Part shown: positions 17,207-26,611 of the stretch, one piece after another
Layout: each line of letters starts with the position of its first letter
Position numbering within the stretch: the stretch's first letter is position 1
Source of the DNA: Klebsiella huaxiensis
Lineage (GTDB): Bacteria > Pseudomonadota > Gammaproteobacteria > Enterobacterales > Enterobacteriaceae
Direction of reading: 5' to 3'
Length of the DNA stretch: 64,000 nt
Assembly (NCBI RefSeq): GCF_003261575.2
Contig: NZ_CP036175.1
Coordinates: 6,014,001-6,078,000 of the forward strand
Notes under the pieces: model-generated
What the model saw: the letters and a program-made list of their open reading frames with translations, nothing else
Database searches by the model: none
What the model was told of the DNA's origin: nothing
Program-made: the position numbers and the translations under genes

Positions 17207-19402
17207 ATGCCCGTCGCTCACGTTGCCCTGCCCGTTCCGCTGCCCCGCACCTTTGACTATTTGCTGCCTGCTGGTATGCCGGTCAAAGCAGGCTGTCGCG
17301 TGCGCGTTCCGTTCGGCAAGCAGGAGCGCATCGGCATCGTAACGGCGATCAGCGAGCACAGCGAATTACCGCTCAATGAGCTCAAACCGGTTGCTGAAGC
17401 CCTCGACGCCGAGCCCGTCTTCTCCTCTTCCGTCTGGCGATTACTGCTGTGGGCAGTGGATTACTATCATCATCCGATTGGCGATGTGTTATTCCACGCG
17501 CTACCGATCATGTTGCGCCAGGGGAAACCTGCCAGCGCGACGCCGATGTGGTACTGGTTTGCCACCGAACAAGGGCAAGCAATTGATATCAATAACCTTA
17601 AACGCTCGCCAAAACAACAGCAGGCGCTGGCGGCTCTGCGTCAGGGGAAAATCTGGCGTCATCAGGTTGCCGAGCTGGAATTTAACGACGCCGCGCTACA
17701 GGCGCTGAGGGGTAAAGGTCTTACGGAGCTGGCCAGCGAAGCGCCTGGTATCACCGACTGGCGAACAAGCTTCTCGGTACCCGGCGAACGCCTGCGCCTC
17801 AATACTGAACAAGCGACCGCCGTTGGCGCGATTCACAGCGCCTCAGACAGCTTTTCCGCCTGGCTGCTGGCCGGGATCACCGGCTCCGGGAAAACGGAAG
17901 TTTACCTGAGCGTCCTCGAAAACGTGCTGGCACAAGGCCGCCAGGCGCTGGTAATGGTGCCGGAAATCGGCCTGACACCGCAGACTATCGCCCGCTTCCG
18001 CCACCGTTTTAACGCTCCGATAGAAGTGTTGCATTCCGGGCTGAACGACAGTGAGCGCCTTTCCGCATGGCTAAAAGCCAAAAACGGCGAAGCGGCAATT
18101 GTTATCGGTACCCGCTCATCGCTGTTTACCCCCTTCAAAAATCTTGGGGTTATCGTTATCGACGAAGAGCATGACAGCTCTTACAAACAGCAGGAAGGCT
18201 GGCGCTACCACGCCCGCGATCTGGCGGTCTGGCGCGCACATAGCGAGCAGATCCCGATTATTCTCGGTTCGGCGACCCCGGCGCTGGAAACGCTTTATAA
18301 CGTTCGTCAGGGCAAGTATCACCAGTTGAAGCTAACCAAACGCGCGGGCAATGCGCGCCCGGCCCAACAACATGTTCTGGATTTAAAAGGGCAGCAGCTC
18401 CAGGCCGGGCTTTCACCGGCACTGATCGGCCGCATGCGTCAGCATCTGCAGGCCGATAACCAGGTGATTCTATTTTTAAATCGCCGCGGCTTCGCGCCTG
18501 CGCTGCTGTGCCACGACTGCGGCTGGATTGCGGAATGCCCACGCTGCGACAGCTACTACACCCTGCATCAGGCCCAGCACCATCTGCGCTGTCACCACTG
18601 CGACAGCCAAAGGCCGATTCCACGCCAGTGCCCCTCCTGCGGCTCAACGCACCTGGTACCGGTGGGGCTTGGAACCGAGCAGCTTGAGCAAGCGCTGGCA
18701 CCGATGTTTCCCGATGTGCCGATTTCCCGTATCGACAGGGATACCACCAGCCGTAAAGGCGCGCTCGAACAATACCTTGCCGACGTTAATCGCGGCGGCG
18801 CACGCATTCTTATCGGTACCCAAATGCTGGCGAAGGGCCATCATTTTCCGGATGTCACCCTGGTCTCTCTATTGGACGTTGACGGGGCGCTGTTTTCCGC
18901 TGATTTCCGCTCTGCGGAGCGTTTTGCTCAGCTCTATACGCAGGTTTCGGGACGCGCAGGCCGCGCTGGTAAGCAGGGTGAAGTGATCCTTCAAACTCAT
19001 CACCCGGAGCACCCGCTGCTGCAAACACTACTCTATAAAGGATACGACGCGTTTGCCGAGCAGGCGCTGGCGGAGCGGCAGAGTATGCAACTGCCGCCGT
19101 GGACCAGCCACGTTCTGATTCGCGCGGAAGATCATAATAATCAGCAAGCACCGCTATTTTTACAGCAGCTGCGTAACCTGCTACAGGCCAGCCCGCTGGC
19201 TGACGATAAGCTCTGGGTGCTCGGCCCGGTCCCGGCGCTGGCACCGAAGCGCGGAGGCCGCTGGCGCTGGCAGATTCTGCTCCAGCATCCATCACGCATT
19301 CGTCTGCAGCACATCGTCAGCGGGACGTTGGCGTTGATTAATACCTTACCGGAAGCGCGCAAAGTGAAGTGGGTCCTGGATGTCGATCCTATTGAAGGTT
19401 AA
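17207..19402 (+). CDS. priA: Primosomal replication protein N' (PriA helicase)
   Basis: 3'-to-5' DNA helicase that restarts stalled replication forks and loads the primosome. 731 residues against 732 in E. coli. In order: the N-terminal 3'-DNA-end-binding domain, helicase Walker A GITGSGKTEVY and Walker B VIDEEHDSS, then two zinc sites (CHDCGWIAECPRCD, CHHCDSQ, QCPSCGS) inserted in the second helicase lobe. The gene stands alone, divergent from rpmE and ahead of cytR. Confidence 0.97.
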   Translation: MPVAHVALPVPLPRTFDYLLPAGMPVKAGCRVRVPFGKQERIGIVTAISEHSELPLNELKPVAEALDAEPVFSSSVWRLLLWAVDYYHHPIGDVLFHALPIMLRQGKPASATPMWYWFATEQGQAIDINNLKRSPKQQQALAALRQGKIWRHQVAELEFNDAALQALRGKGLTELASEAPGITDWRTSFSVPGERLRLNTEQATAVGAIHSASDSFSAWLLAGITGSGKTEVYLSVLENVLAQGRQALVMVPEIGLTPQTIARFRHRFNAPIEVLHSGLNDSERLSAWLKAKNGEAAIVIGTRSSLFTPFKNLGVIVIDEEHDSSYKQQEGWRYHARDLAVWRAHSEQIPIILGSATPALETLYNVRQGKYHQLKLTKRAGNARPAQQHVLDLKGQQLQAGLSPALIGRMRQHLQADNQVILFLNRRGFAPALLCHDCGWIAECPRCDSYYTLHQAQHHLRCHHCDSQRPIPRQCPSCGSTHLVPVGLGTEQLEQALAPMFPDVPISRIDRDTTSRKGALEQYLADVNRGGARILIGTQMLAKGHHFPDVTLVSLLDVDGALFSADFRSAERFAQLYTQVSGRAGRAGKQGEVILQTHHPEHPLLQTLLYKGYDAFAEQALAERQSMQLPPWTSHVLIRAEDHNNQQAPLFLQQLRNLLQASPLADDKLWVLGPVPALAPKRGGRWRWQILLQHPSRIRLQHIVSGTLALINTLPEARKVKWVLDVDPIEG

Positions 19403-19552
19403 AGCTTCTCTTGCGAGACTGATCGAAAAATTCAACCGCCGTCACGTTTTTCATGAAAATTCTGTAACTCTCTGGATGTACTATCTGTTAAAAATGTTGC
19501 TGATGTCAGAACGCAAGGGATGTGTCTGCGCCAGTCAGCGAGGAGAAAACAG

Positions 19553-20581
19553 GTGAAGCCCAAAAAACAGGTGGTTGCCGCCACGATGAAAGACGTTGCC
19601 GAGAAGGCAAACGTCTCTACGGCAACTGTATCCCGAGCGTTAATGAACCCCGATAAGGTTTCGCAGAGCACCCGTAACCGGGTAGAACAGGCGGCGCTTG
19701 AAGTCGGCTATTTACCACAATCGCTCGGGCGCAACATGAAGCGCAATGAGTCGCGCACTATCCTGGTGATTGTGCCGGATATTTGCGATCCCTTCTTTAG
19801 CGAGATTATTCGCGGCATCGAAGTCACCGCTGCGGAACAAGAGTATCTGGTGCTGATTGGCGATTGCGCTCATCAGAACCGTCAGGAAAAAACCTTTATC
19901 GATCTGATTATTACCAAGCAGATCGACGGTATGCTGCTGCTGGGTTCGCGCCTGCCCTTCGATGCGGGCGTAGAAGAACAGCGTAATCTGCCGCCGATGG
20001 TGATGGCTAATGAGTTCGCGCCTGAGCTGGAACTGCCGACGGTGCATATCGATAACCTCACCGCCGCGTTCAACGCCGTTAACTATCTGCAAGAACTGGG
20101 GCACCGCCGTATTGGCTGTATCGCTGGTCCGGAAGAGATGCCGCTCTGTCATTACCGTCTACAAGGCTACGTCCAGGCGCTGCGCCGCAGTGGAATGACC
20201 GTCGATCCACACTATATCGCTCGCGGTAATTTCACCTACGAAGCCGGAGCCAATGCGCTGGAACAGCTTCTGTCATTACCTGTACCGCCAACAGCTGTTT
20301 TCTGTCATAGCGACATTATGGCGCTGGGCGCACTCTCGCTGGCGAAACGTCGCGGGCTGAAAGTTCCTGAAGATCTGTCTATTATTGGCTTTGATAACAT
20401 CTCTTTGTCTGAATTTTGCGATCCGCCATTGACGACCGTCGCGCAACCGCGTTTTGATATTGGCCGCGAAGCGATGCTGCTTTTGCTGGATCAGTTGCAC
20501 GGGCACAACGTCAGCAGCGGCTCTCGATTACTCGACTGCGAGCTCATCGTTCGCGGCAGTACGCGCAAAATCCGAACATAA
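19553..20581 (+). CDS. cytR: LacI-family repressor CytR
   Basis: Cytidine-responsive repressor that works with CRP at nucleoside uptake and catabolism promoters. 342 residues. The N-terminal helix-turn-helix MKDVAEKANVSTATVSRAL and a sugar/nucleoside-binding core follow E. coli CytR closely (341 aa). The GTG at 19553 is preferred over an upstream frame start because AGGAG lies just before it and VKPKKQ aligns with the E. coli start. It sits between priA and ftsN as in E. coli. Confidence 0.95.
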   Translation: MKPKKQVVAATMKDVAEKANVSTATVSRALMNPDKVSQSTRNRVEQAALEVGYLPQSLGRNMKRNESRTILVIVPDICDPFFSEIIRGIEVTAAEQEYLVLIGDCAHQNRQEKTFIDLIITKQIDGMLLLGSRLPFDAGVEEQRNLPPMVMANEFAPELELPTVHIDNLTAAFNAVNYLQELGHRRIGCIAGPEEMPLCHYRLQGYVQALRRSGMTVDPHYIARGNFTYEAGANALEQLLSLPVPPTAVFCHSDIMALGALSLAKRRGLKVPEDLSIIGFDNISLSEFCDPPLTTVAQPRFDIGREAMLLLLDQLHGHNVSSGSRLLDCELIVRGSTRKIRT

Positions 20582-20616
20582 CCATCAGGCTTTCGGGCCT
20601 GCTCTTCTGGTCAAAG

Positions 20617-20643
20617 GCCCGCCGCTTAAGTAACATGGCGGGC
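20617..20643 (+). terminator. Hairpin between cytR and ftsN
   Basis: GCCCGCC (20617-20623) pairs with GGCGGGC (20637-20643). No T-run follows, so it is either a weak terminator or an attenuator that lets some transcription pass into ftsN. Confidence 0.4.
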
Positions 20644-20672
20644 TGAAAAACGAATAAGACAGCGAAACGATA

Positions 20673-21644
20673 GTGGCACAACGAGATTATGTACGCCGCA
20701 GCCAACCGGCTTCTTCGCGGCGCAAAAAGAGCAATACCCGAAGCTCAAGGAACAAGCAAAGCGGCCTTTCAGCGGTTTCGCCCACTATGGTTGCGATCGC
20801 GGCGGCAGTGCTGGTGGCTTTTATCGGTGGACTGTACTTCATCACGCACCACAAAAAAGAAGAAGCTGAAGCGCTGCAAAACCGCCAGGCGGCAGGTAAC
20901 GGTTTACCGCCGAAGCCGGAAGAACGCTGGCGCTATATTAAAGAGCTGGAAAGTCGCCAGCCTGGCGTTCGTGCGCCTACTGAACCGACAGCCGGTGGTG
21001 AAGTCATGAAGCCGGAACAGCTCACTAACGAACAGCGCCAGCTACTGGCGCAAATGCAGGCCGATATGCGTCAGCAGCCCACGCAGCTGACCGAAGTGCC
21101 GTGGAATGAACAAACCCCGGCGCAGCGCCAGCAAACCCTACAGCGCCAGCGTTTAGCTCAGCAGCAGGTGCAGCAACAGCAGTTAGCACAGACCCAACAG
21201 CAAACTCAGGTTCAGCAGCCGCGAACTCAACCACGAGTTGTGGAGCAACCCAAACAGGTACAGCAGCCGAAGCAAACCGCTTCAACCCAGCAGCCGTATC
21301 AGGATTTGCTACAAACGCCAGCGCATACCAATACCGCGCAGCCTAAAACGCAGGCCGCCGCACCGGTGACCCGCGTCGAGGAAGCACCGAAAACCGCCGC
21401 GACGGAGAAAAAAGACGATCGCAGCTGGATGATTCAGTGCGGGTCCTTTAAAGGCGCCGAGCAGGCGGAAACCGTTCGCGCACAGCTGGCATTTGAAGGT
21501 TTTTCCTCGCACATCACCACCAATAACGGCTGGAACCGGGTAGTGATCGGGCCACTGAAAGGCAAAGAAAACGCCAGTAACATGATTGAACGCCTGAAGA
21601 TGGCCGGACACGCTAACTGCATTCGTCTCGCCGCCAGGGGTTGA
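20673..21644 (+). CDS. ftsN: Cell division protein FtsN
   Basis: Late divisome protein that triggers septal peptidoglycan synthesis. 323 residues: a short basic cytoplasmic tail (RDYVRRSQ), one transmembrane helix (about residues 33-54), a long periplasmic Gln/Pro-rich linker containing RWRYIKELESRQPG, and a C-terminal SPOR domain (SWMIQCGSFKGAEQAE) that binds glycan strands. The start is GTG at 20673, giving the same MAQRDY start as in E. coli. Its stop codon overlaps the -35 element of the hslVU heat-shock promoter. Confidence 0.96.
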   Translation: MAQRDYVRRSQPASSRRKKSNTRSSRNKQSGLSAVSPTMVAIAAAVLVAFIGGLYFITHHKKEEAEALQNRQAAGNGLPPKPEERWRYIKELESRQPGVRAPTEPTAGGEVMKPEQLTNEQRQLLAQMQADMRQQPTQLTEVPWNEQTPAQRQQTLQRQRLAQQQVQQQQLAQTQQQTQVQQPRTQPRVVEQPKQVQQPKQTASTQQPYQDLLQTPAHTNTAQPKTQAAAPVTRVEEAPKTAATEKKDDRSWMIQCGSFKGAEQAETVRAQLAFEGFSSHITTNNGWNRVVIGPLKGKENASNMIERLKMAGHANCIRLAARG

Positions 21645-21667
21645 AACCCTCAAAATCCCCCCCATTT
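21640..21667 (+). promoter_or_regulatory. Sigma-32 heat-shock promoter of hslVU
   Basis: GTTGAAA (21640-21646) and CCCCATTT (21660-21667), spaced by 13 bp, match the sigma-32 pattern CTTGAAA and CCCCATNT. The position before hslV matches the known E. coli hslVU promoter. The -35 overlaps the ftsN stop. Confidence 0.85.
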
Positions 21668-21681
21668 ATAATTGCATTCTG

Positions 21682-21699
21682 CCCCGCGTAAACGCGGGG
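21682..21699 (+). promoter_or_regulatory. hslVU leader stem-loop
   Basis: A perfect CCCCGCG-TAAA-CGCGGGG hairpin in the 5' untranslated region, 36 bp before the hslV start. An equivalent leader hairpin in E. coli has been reported to stabilise hslVU mRNA. It carries no T-run and is not a terminator. Confidence 0.75.
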
Positions 21700-21734
21700 C
21701 CTCTATTCCGCTTTTGCAACCAAGGGGTCTGCTC

Positions 21735-22265
21735 GTGACTACAATTGTAAGTGTTCGCCGTAACGGCCATGTCGTTATTGCCGGTGATGGCCAGGCTACA
21801 CTGGGCAACACCGTAATGAAGGGCAACGTGAAGAAAGTTCGCCGTCTGTACAACGACAAAGTGATCGCAGGCTTTGCTGGCGGTACCGCTGACGCCTTCA
21901 CCCTGTTCGAACTGTTTGAACGTAAGCTCGAAATGCATCAAGGCCACCTGGTGAAAGCCGCCGTTGAACTGGCGAAAGACTGGCGTACCGATCGCATGCT
22001 GCGCAAGCTGGAAGCACTTCTGGCCGTGGCTGACGAAAACTCATCGCTTATCATCACCGGTAATGGTGACGTGGTGCAGCCAGAAAATGACCTGATTGCT
22101 ATCGGCTCCGGCGGTCCTTACGCCCAGGCCGCAGCCCGCGCCCTGCTGGAAAATACCGAACTGGGCGCACGCGATATCGCAGAGAAAGCGTTGAATATTG
22201 CAGGTGATATCTGCATATATACCAACCACTTCCATACCATCGAAGAATTGACCTCCAAAGCGTAA
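21735..22265 (+). CDS. hslV: ATP-dependent protease subunit HslV
   Basis: Proteolytic ring of the HslUV protease. 176 residues, as in E. coli. After removal of the initiator, Thr is exposed as the nucleophile (start TTIVSVRRNG); GDGQATLGNT and GNVKKVRRLY are family hallmarks. The start is GTG at 21735; an upstream ATG in the frame lies in the leader hairpin zone and would bury the catalytic Thr. It is 9 bp ahead of hslU under the sigma-32 promoter. Confidence 0.97.
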   Translation: MTTIVSVRRNGHVVIAGDGQATLGNTVMKGNVKKVRRLYNDKVIAGFAGGTADAFTLFELFERKLEMHQGHLVKAAVELAKDWRTDRMLRKLEALLAVADENSSLIITGNGDVVQPENDLIAIGSGGPYAQAAARALLENTELGARDIAEKALNIAGDICIYTNHFHTIEELTSKA

Positions 22266-22274
22266 GGATCTCCC

Positions 22275-23609
22275 ATGTCTGAAATGACCCCACGCGAAAT
22301 TGTCAGCGAACTGGACAAACACATTATCGGCCAGGACGCAGCCAAGCGCTCCGTCGCTATCGCTCTGCGTAACCGCTGGCGTCGTATGCAGCTTAACGAA
22401 GAGCTGCGCCACGAAGTCACGCCGAAAAATATTCTGATGATCGGCCCAACCGGCGTCGGTAAAACCGAAATCGCCCGTCGTCTGGCAAAACTGGCCAACG
22501 CGCCGTTCATCAAGGTTGAAGCTACTAAATTCACCGAAGTGGGCTATGTTGGTAAAGAAGTGGATTCGATTATCCGCGATCTGACCGATGCAGCGATCAA
22601 AATGGTCCGCATGCAGTCCATCGATAAAAACCGCTACCGTGCAGAAGAGCTGGCAGAAGAGCGCATCCTTGATGTGCTGATCCCACCGGCAAAAAACAAC
22701 TGGGGCCAGGCTGAACAGCCTCAGGAACCTTCTGCCGCGCGCCAGTCTTTCCGCAAAAAACTGCGCGAAGGGCAGCTCGACGACAAAGAGATTGAAATCG
22801 ATCTCGCGGCTGCGCCGATGGGCGTTGAAATCATGTCCCCTCCGGGCATGGAAGAGATGACCAGCCAGCTGCAATCAATGTTCCAGAATCTGGGCGGCCA
22901 GAAGCAAAAACCGCGTAAGCTGAAAATCAAAGATGCGATGAAGCTGTTGATTGAAGAAGAAGCGGCGAAGCTGGTAAACCCGGAAGAGCTGAAGCAGGAT
23001 GCTATCGATGCGGTTGAGCAGCACGGTATCGTGTTTATCGACGAAATCGACAAAATCTGTAAACGTGGCGGCAACTCTTCAGGCCCTGACGTTTCACGCG
23101 AAGGCGTACAACGCGACCTGTTGCCGCTAGTTGAAGGCTGCACCGTCTCCACCAAGCACGGGATGGTGAAAACTGACCACATTCTGTTTATCGCCTCCGG
23201 CGCGTTCCAGGTGGCCAGCCCGTCTGATCTGATCCCAGAGTTGCAGGGTCGTCTGCCGATTCGCGTTGAGCTGAAAGCACTGACCACCCATGACTTCGAG
23301 CGCATCCTGACTGAGCCGAATGCCTCTATCACCGTGCAGTATAAAGCGCTGATGGCGACTGAAGGCGTTAATATCGAGTTCACGGAAGATGGCATCAAAC
23401 GCATTGCTCAGGCCGCCTGGCAGGTCAACGAAACCACTGAGAACATCGGTGCGCGTCGCCTTCATACCGTACTGGAGCGTCTGATCGAAGATATCTCCTA
23501 CGACGCCAGCGAAATGAACGGTCAAAGCGTGACTATCGATGCAGAATATGTCGGTAAACATCTGGATGTTCTGGTGGCAGATGAAGATCTGAGTCGTTTT
23601 ATCCTATAA
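22275..23609 (+). CDS. hslU: HslU ATPase, unfoldase of the HslUV protease
   Basis: AAA+ hexamer that unfolds substrates and feeds them to HslV. 444 residues. Walker A is GPTGVGKTEIARRLA, an inserted I-domain lies in the middle (about residues 110-240), and Walker B is VFIDEIDKI; the C-terminal LSRFIL tail docks on HslV. It is the second gene of the hslVU operon. Confidence 0.98.
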   Translation: MSEMTPREIVSELDKHIIGQDAAKRSVAIALRNRWRRMQLNEELRHEVTPKNILMIGPTGVGKTEIARRLAKLANAPFIKVEATKFTEVGYVGKEVDSIIRDLTDAAIKMVRMQSIDKNRYRAEELAEERILDVLIPPAKNNWGQAEQPQEPSAARQSFRKKLREGQLDDKEIEIDLAAAPMGVEIMSPPGMEEMTSQLQSMFQNLGGQKQKPRKLKIKDAMKLLIEEEAAKLVNPEELKQDAIDAVEQHGIVFIDEIDKICKRGGNSSGPDVSREGVQRDLLPLVEGCTVSTKHGMVKTDHILFIASGAFQVASPSDLIPELQGRLPIRVELKALTTHDFERILTEPNASITVQYKALMATEGVNIEFTEDGIKRIAQAAWQVNETTENIGARRLHTVLERLIEDISYDASEMNGQSVTIDAEYVGKHLDVLVADEDLSRFIL

Positions 23610-23650
23610 TCCGGTTCAATATATTTTCATCACTATAGATGGGGCTATAG

Positions 23651-23851
23651 ATACCCAAAATAATTCGAGTTGCAGGCAGGCGGCAAAGGAATGAATCCCC
23701 AGGAGCGTACATAAGTACGTGACTGGGGTGAATGACAAATCTGCCGGGAGCAGATTTGAACGTCGCTTGCGACGGCCCGTGAGGGCGAGGCCCATGGATG
23801 GGCCGAGTCGTTCCGTAGCCAACGTACCTGCAGCTTGAAGTATGAAGGGTA
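23651..23851. repeat. ERIC element, long form with internal insertion
   Basis: Ends ATACCCAAAATAATTCGAG and CTTGAAGTATGAAGGGTA form the long ERIC inverted repeat. The core ATGAATCCCCAGGAGCGTAC and AAGTACGTGACTGGGGTGAA matches the ERIC primer sites. The usual length is about 127 bp; this copy is about 201 bp because of a GC-rich insert around 23740-23815 (AAATCTGCCGGGAGCAGATTT begins it). ERIC copies with extra segments of about 70 bp are known. Confidence 0.85.
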
Positions 23852-23878
23852 GAGCCCCATTTTTATTGGCCGGAACCT

Positions 23879-24805
23879 ATGACTGAACAAACGATAACCA
23901 AAACCCAGGCCTGGCTGGAAAGCCTGCGTCCTAAAACGTTACCTCTGGCCTTTGCCGCCATTATTGTCGGCTCCGCTCTTGCCTGGCATCAGGGCAGTTT
24001 CGATCCCTGGGTTGCCCTGCTGGCAATCATTACCGCCGGTCTACTGCAAATTCTCTCCAACCTCGCCAATGATTATGGCGATGCGGTCAAAGGCAGCGAC
24101 AAACCCGATCGCATCGGCCCCCTGCGCGGTATGCAGAAAGGGGCAATTACTCAGGCGCAAATGAAACGCGCGTTAATTCTGACCGTGGTGCTGATTTGCC
24201 TCTCTGGCCTGGCGCTACTGTTCTCAGCCTGGCAAACCATGGCCGACTTTATCGGCTTTATGGTGCTTGGCGTGCTGGCAATCATCGCAGCCATTACCTA
24301 CACCGTCGGTACACGCCCTTACGGATATATTGGTCTCGGCGATATTTCCGTACTGGTTTTTTTCGGCTGGCTTAGCGTTGTCGGAAGCTGGTACCTTCAG
24401 GCGCACAGCATTGAAGCGGTCATTTTCTTACCTGCCACTGCCTGCGGACTGCTGGCGGCTGCGGTGCTGAATATTAATAACCTGCGCGATATCGATAGCG
24501 ACCGCGACAATGGCAAAAACACCCTCGCCGTACGCCTGGGGCCAGTTAACGCTCGTCGCTACCATGCCTGCCTGCTGATTGGCGCTCTACTGTGCCTGGC
24601 GCTGTTTAACCTTATCTCGCTGCATAATCCCTGGGGTTGGCTGTTCCTGCTGGCAGCGCCTCTGCTGGTCAAGCAAGCACGTTACGTTTCACGTGAGCGC
24701 GATCCCATCGCCATGCGCCCGATGCTGGAAAGAACGGTAAAAGGCGCGCTGCTGACCAACCTTTTGTTTGTCATCGGAATTATTCTCAGCAAGCTGGCAG
24801 GTTAA
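23879..24805 (+). CDS. menA: 1,4-dihydroxy-2-naphthoate polyprenyltransferase
   Basis: Integral inner-membrane UbiA-family enzyme that attaches the polyprenyl tail to DHNA, giving demethylmenaquinone for anaerobic respiration. 308 residues, the length of E. coli MenA. The two Asp-rich sites are NDYGDAVKGSDK and RDIDSDRDNGK, between roughly nine hydrophobic helices. An ERIC element lies just upstream, so the promoter may be altered relative to E. coli. Confidence 0.96.
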   Translation: MTEQTITKTQAWLESLRPKTLPLAFAAIIVGSALAWHQGSFDPWVALLAIITAGLLQILSNLANDYGDAVKGSDKPDRIGPLRGMQKGAITQAQMKRALILTVVLICLSGLALLFSAWQTMADFIGFMVLGVLAIIAAITYTVGTRPYGYIGLGDISVLVFFGWLSVVGSWYLQAHSIEAVIFLPATACGLLAAAVLNINNLRDIDSDRDNGKNTLAVRLGPVNARRYHACLLIGALLCLALFNLISLHNPWGWLFLLAAPLLVKQARYVSRERDPIAMRPMLERTVKGALLTNLLFVIGIILSKLAG

Positions 24806-24897
24806 CTGACAAATATCAATTAACAATTGATGATTTTGCCAACAACACGATTCACGAGATATACTGAAAATTCTCGCAGCAACTGAACGTTAAGCCT

Positions 24898-25383
24898 ATG
24901 AAATACGATACTTCCGAGCTTTGTGACATCTACCAGGAGGATGTCAACGTCGTGGAACCTCTGTTCTCCAACTTTGGGGGGCGGTCGTCGTTTGGTGGAC
25001 AAATCATCACGGTGAAATGTTTCGAGGATAACGGGTTGCTCTACGATATGCTTGAGCAGAACGGCCGTGGTCATATCCTGTTAATCGATGGCGGTGGTTC
25101 CGTTCGACGCGCATTAATCGACGCCGACCTGGCGCGTCTGGCCGTGCAAAACGAATGGGAAGGGCTGGTCGTCTATGGTGCCGTGCGCCAGGTTGACGAC
25201 CTTGAAGAGCTGGATATCGGCATTCAGGCGTTGGCCGCCATTCCAGTAGGAGCCGCAGGCGAAGGCATCGGCGAAAGCGACGTTCGCGTTAACTTCGGCG
25301 GCGTCACCTTCTTCTCTGGTGATCATCTCTACGCCGATAATACCGGGATTATCCTATCCGAAGATCCACTGGATATTGAGTAG
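24898..25383 (+). CDS. rraA: Ribonuclease E activity regulator RraA
   Basis: Trimeric protein that binds RNase E and inhibits its action, changing RNA turnover. 161 residues, same as E. coli; GGGGSVRRALI-like phosphate-loop remnants (IDGGGSVRRALIDADLA) and AGEGIGESDVRVNFGG mark the family. It lies 92 bp after menA with room for its own promoter. Unlike E. coli, the next gene is pfkA rather than zapB. Confidence 0.96.
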   Translation: MKYDTSELCDIYQEDVNVVEPLFSNFGGRSSFGGQIITVKCFEDNGLLYDMLEQNGRGHILLIDGGGSVRRALIDADLARLAVQNEWEGLVVYGAVRQVDDLEELDIGIQALAAIPVGAAGEGIGESDVRVNFGGVTFFSGDHLYADNTGIILSEDPLDIE

Positions 25384-25396
25384 CTTCCTTCGCCCA

Positions 25397-25429
25397 TAAA
25401 AAAAGCCTTCTCTCTGAGAAGGCTTTTTT
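25397..25429. terminator. Shared bidirectional terminator of rraA and pfkA
   Basis: AAAAAAAGCCTTCTC, a 3-base loop and GAGAAGGCTTTTTT: an 8-bp stem flanked by A-run and T-run, so it works on both strands between the convergent genes. Confidence 0.85.
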
Positions 25430-25445
25430 GTTTGCGTCGGAAAAC

Positions 25446-26408
25446 TTAGTACAGCTTTTTAGCGCAATCCAGCCAGTCGCTTTTGAACGGACGCTTCATG
25501 TTTTCGATAGCGTCGATAATGTCGTGGTGCACCAGCTTCTCGTTCTGAATACCGACGCAGCGGCCACCGAAGCCCTGCAGCAGCAGGTCAATGGCGTACG
25601 CGCCCATACGGGATGCCAGAATACGGTCATAAGGAACCGGGGAGCCGCCGCGCTGAATGTGGCCCAGTACGGTTGCGCGAGTTTCACGGCCGGTCTCTTT
25701 CTCAATGTACTCAGCCAGTTCGTGGATATCGCACATATGTTCAGTAATGGCCACGATAGCGTGTTTTTTCCCTTTGGCGATACCGGCTTTAATTTCTGTC
25801 ACCAGATCATCACGGGTGTAGTCAACTTCAGGAACCATGACGAATTCACAGCCGCCGGAGATTGCTGCTGCCAGGGTCAGGTCACCGCAGTAACGGCCCA
25901 TAACTTCAACAACGGAAATACGTTGGTGAGAGGAAGAAGTATCACGCAGGCGGTCAATCGCCTCAACAACGGTGCTCAGCGCAGTAAAGAAACCGATAGT
26001 GTAGTCAGTACCTTTAATATCGTTGTCGATAGTGCCCGGCAAACCGATGCATGGGAAGCCCATTTCAGTCAGGCGCACAGCCCCCATATAAGAACCGTCA
26101 CCACCGATAACGACCAGCGCATCCAGGCCGCGTTTTTTCATATTCTCAAGAGCAACTGCGCGAATGTGTTCTTCGCGGAATTCCGGGAAGCGCGCCGAAC
26201 CCAGGAAGGTGCCGCCACGGTTGATCATGTCGGAAACGCTATAGCGGTCGAGCTGAACCATACGATCTTCATACAGGCCGAGGTAACCGTCATAGATTCC
26301 AAAAACTTCCAGACCTTCCGTTAATGCCGCGCGCACAACGCCACGAATTGCTGCGTTCATGCCCGGCGCATCACCGCCACTTGTCAACACACCGATTTTC
26401 TTAATCAT
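25446..26408 (-). CDS. pfkA: 6-phosphofructokinase I
   Basis: Phosphorylates fructose 6-phosphate with ATP at the committed step of glycolysis. 320 residues as in E. coli. Visible are GGDAPGMNAAIRG, the ATP-site GGDGSYMGA, and the catalytic GTIDNDIKGTDYTIGF. A Cra-type site lies upstream. Next in the same direction in E. coli would be sbp; here rraA abuts instead. Confidence 0.97.
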   Translation of the reverse strand: MIKKIGVLTSGGDAPGMNAAIRGVVRAALTEGLEVFGIYDGYLGLYEDRMVQLDRYSVSDMINRGGTFLGSARFPEFREEHIRAVALENMKKRGLDALVVIGGDGSYMGAVRLTEMGFPCIGLPGTIDNDIKGTDYTIGFFTALSTVVEAIDRLRDTSSSHQRISVVEVMGRYCGDLTLAAAISGGCEFVMVPEVDYTRDDLVTEIKAGIAKGKKHAIVAITEHMCDIHELAEYIEKETGRETRATVLGHIQRGGSPVPYDRILASRMGAYAIDLLLQGFGGRCVGIQNEKLVHHDIIDAIENMKRPFKSDWLDCAKKLY

Positions 26409-26512
26409 GACTACCTCTGAACTTAGGAAGCAAAAAATAATCCTGTTGCCTGAAGCGCCCCCTCACCAGGAGTGCCCATCGATAATTGCAATAGTATATC
26501 AAACGCTTCTGG

Positions 26513-26526
26513 CTGAATTGATTCAG
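26513..26526. promoter_or_regulatory. Probable Cra (FruR) site upstream of pfkA
   Basis: CTGAATTGATTCAG is an imperfect palindrome (6-bp arms) resembling the Cra site known in the E. coli pfkA promoter. It lies 105-118 bp before the start codon. The match is by eye. Confidence 0.6.
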
Positions 26527-26611
26527 GTCAGACCAAATGGCGGTAATTTATACAAATAATGCCGATCCGCCCCACATTTTTACATCGAGTTTACAGACTA
26601 TAACCGAAAGC

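Noticed and set aside
23616..23890. Short open frames on the minus strand between hslU and menA
   Set aside because: They are translations of the ERIC element, which is non-coding.
25428..26324. A 298-codon plus-strand frame across pfkA
   Set aside because: Starts inside the rraA/pfkA terminator and lies antisense to pfkA; not credible as a gene.
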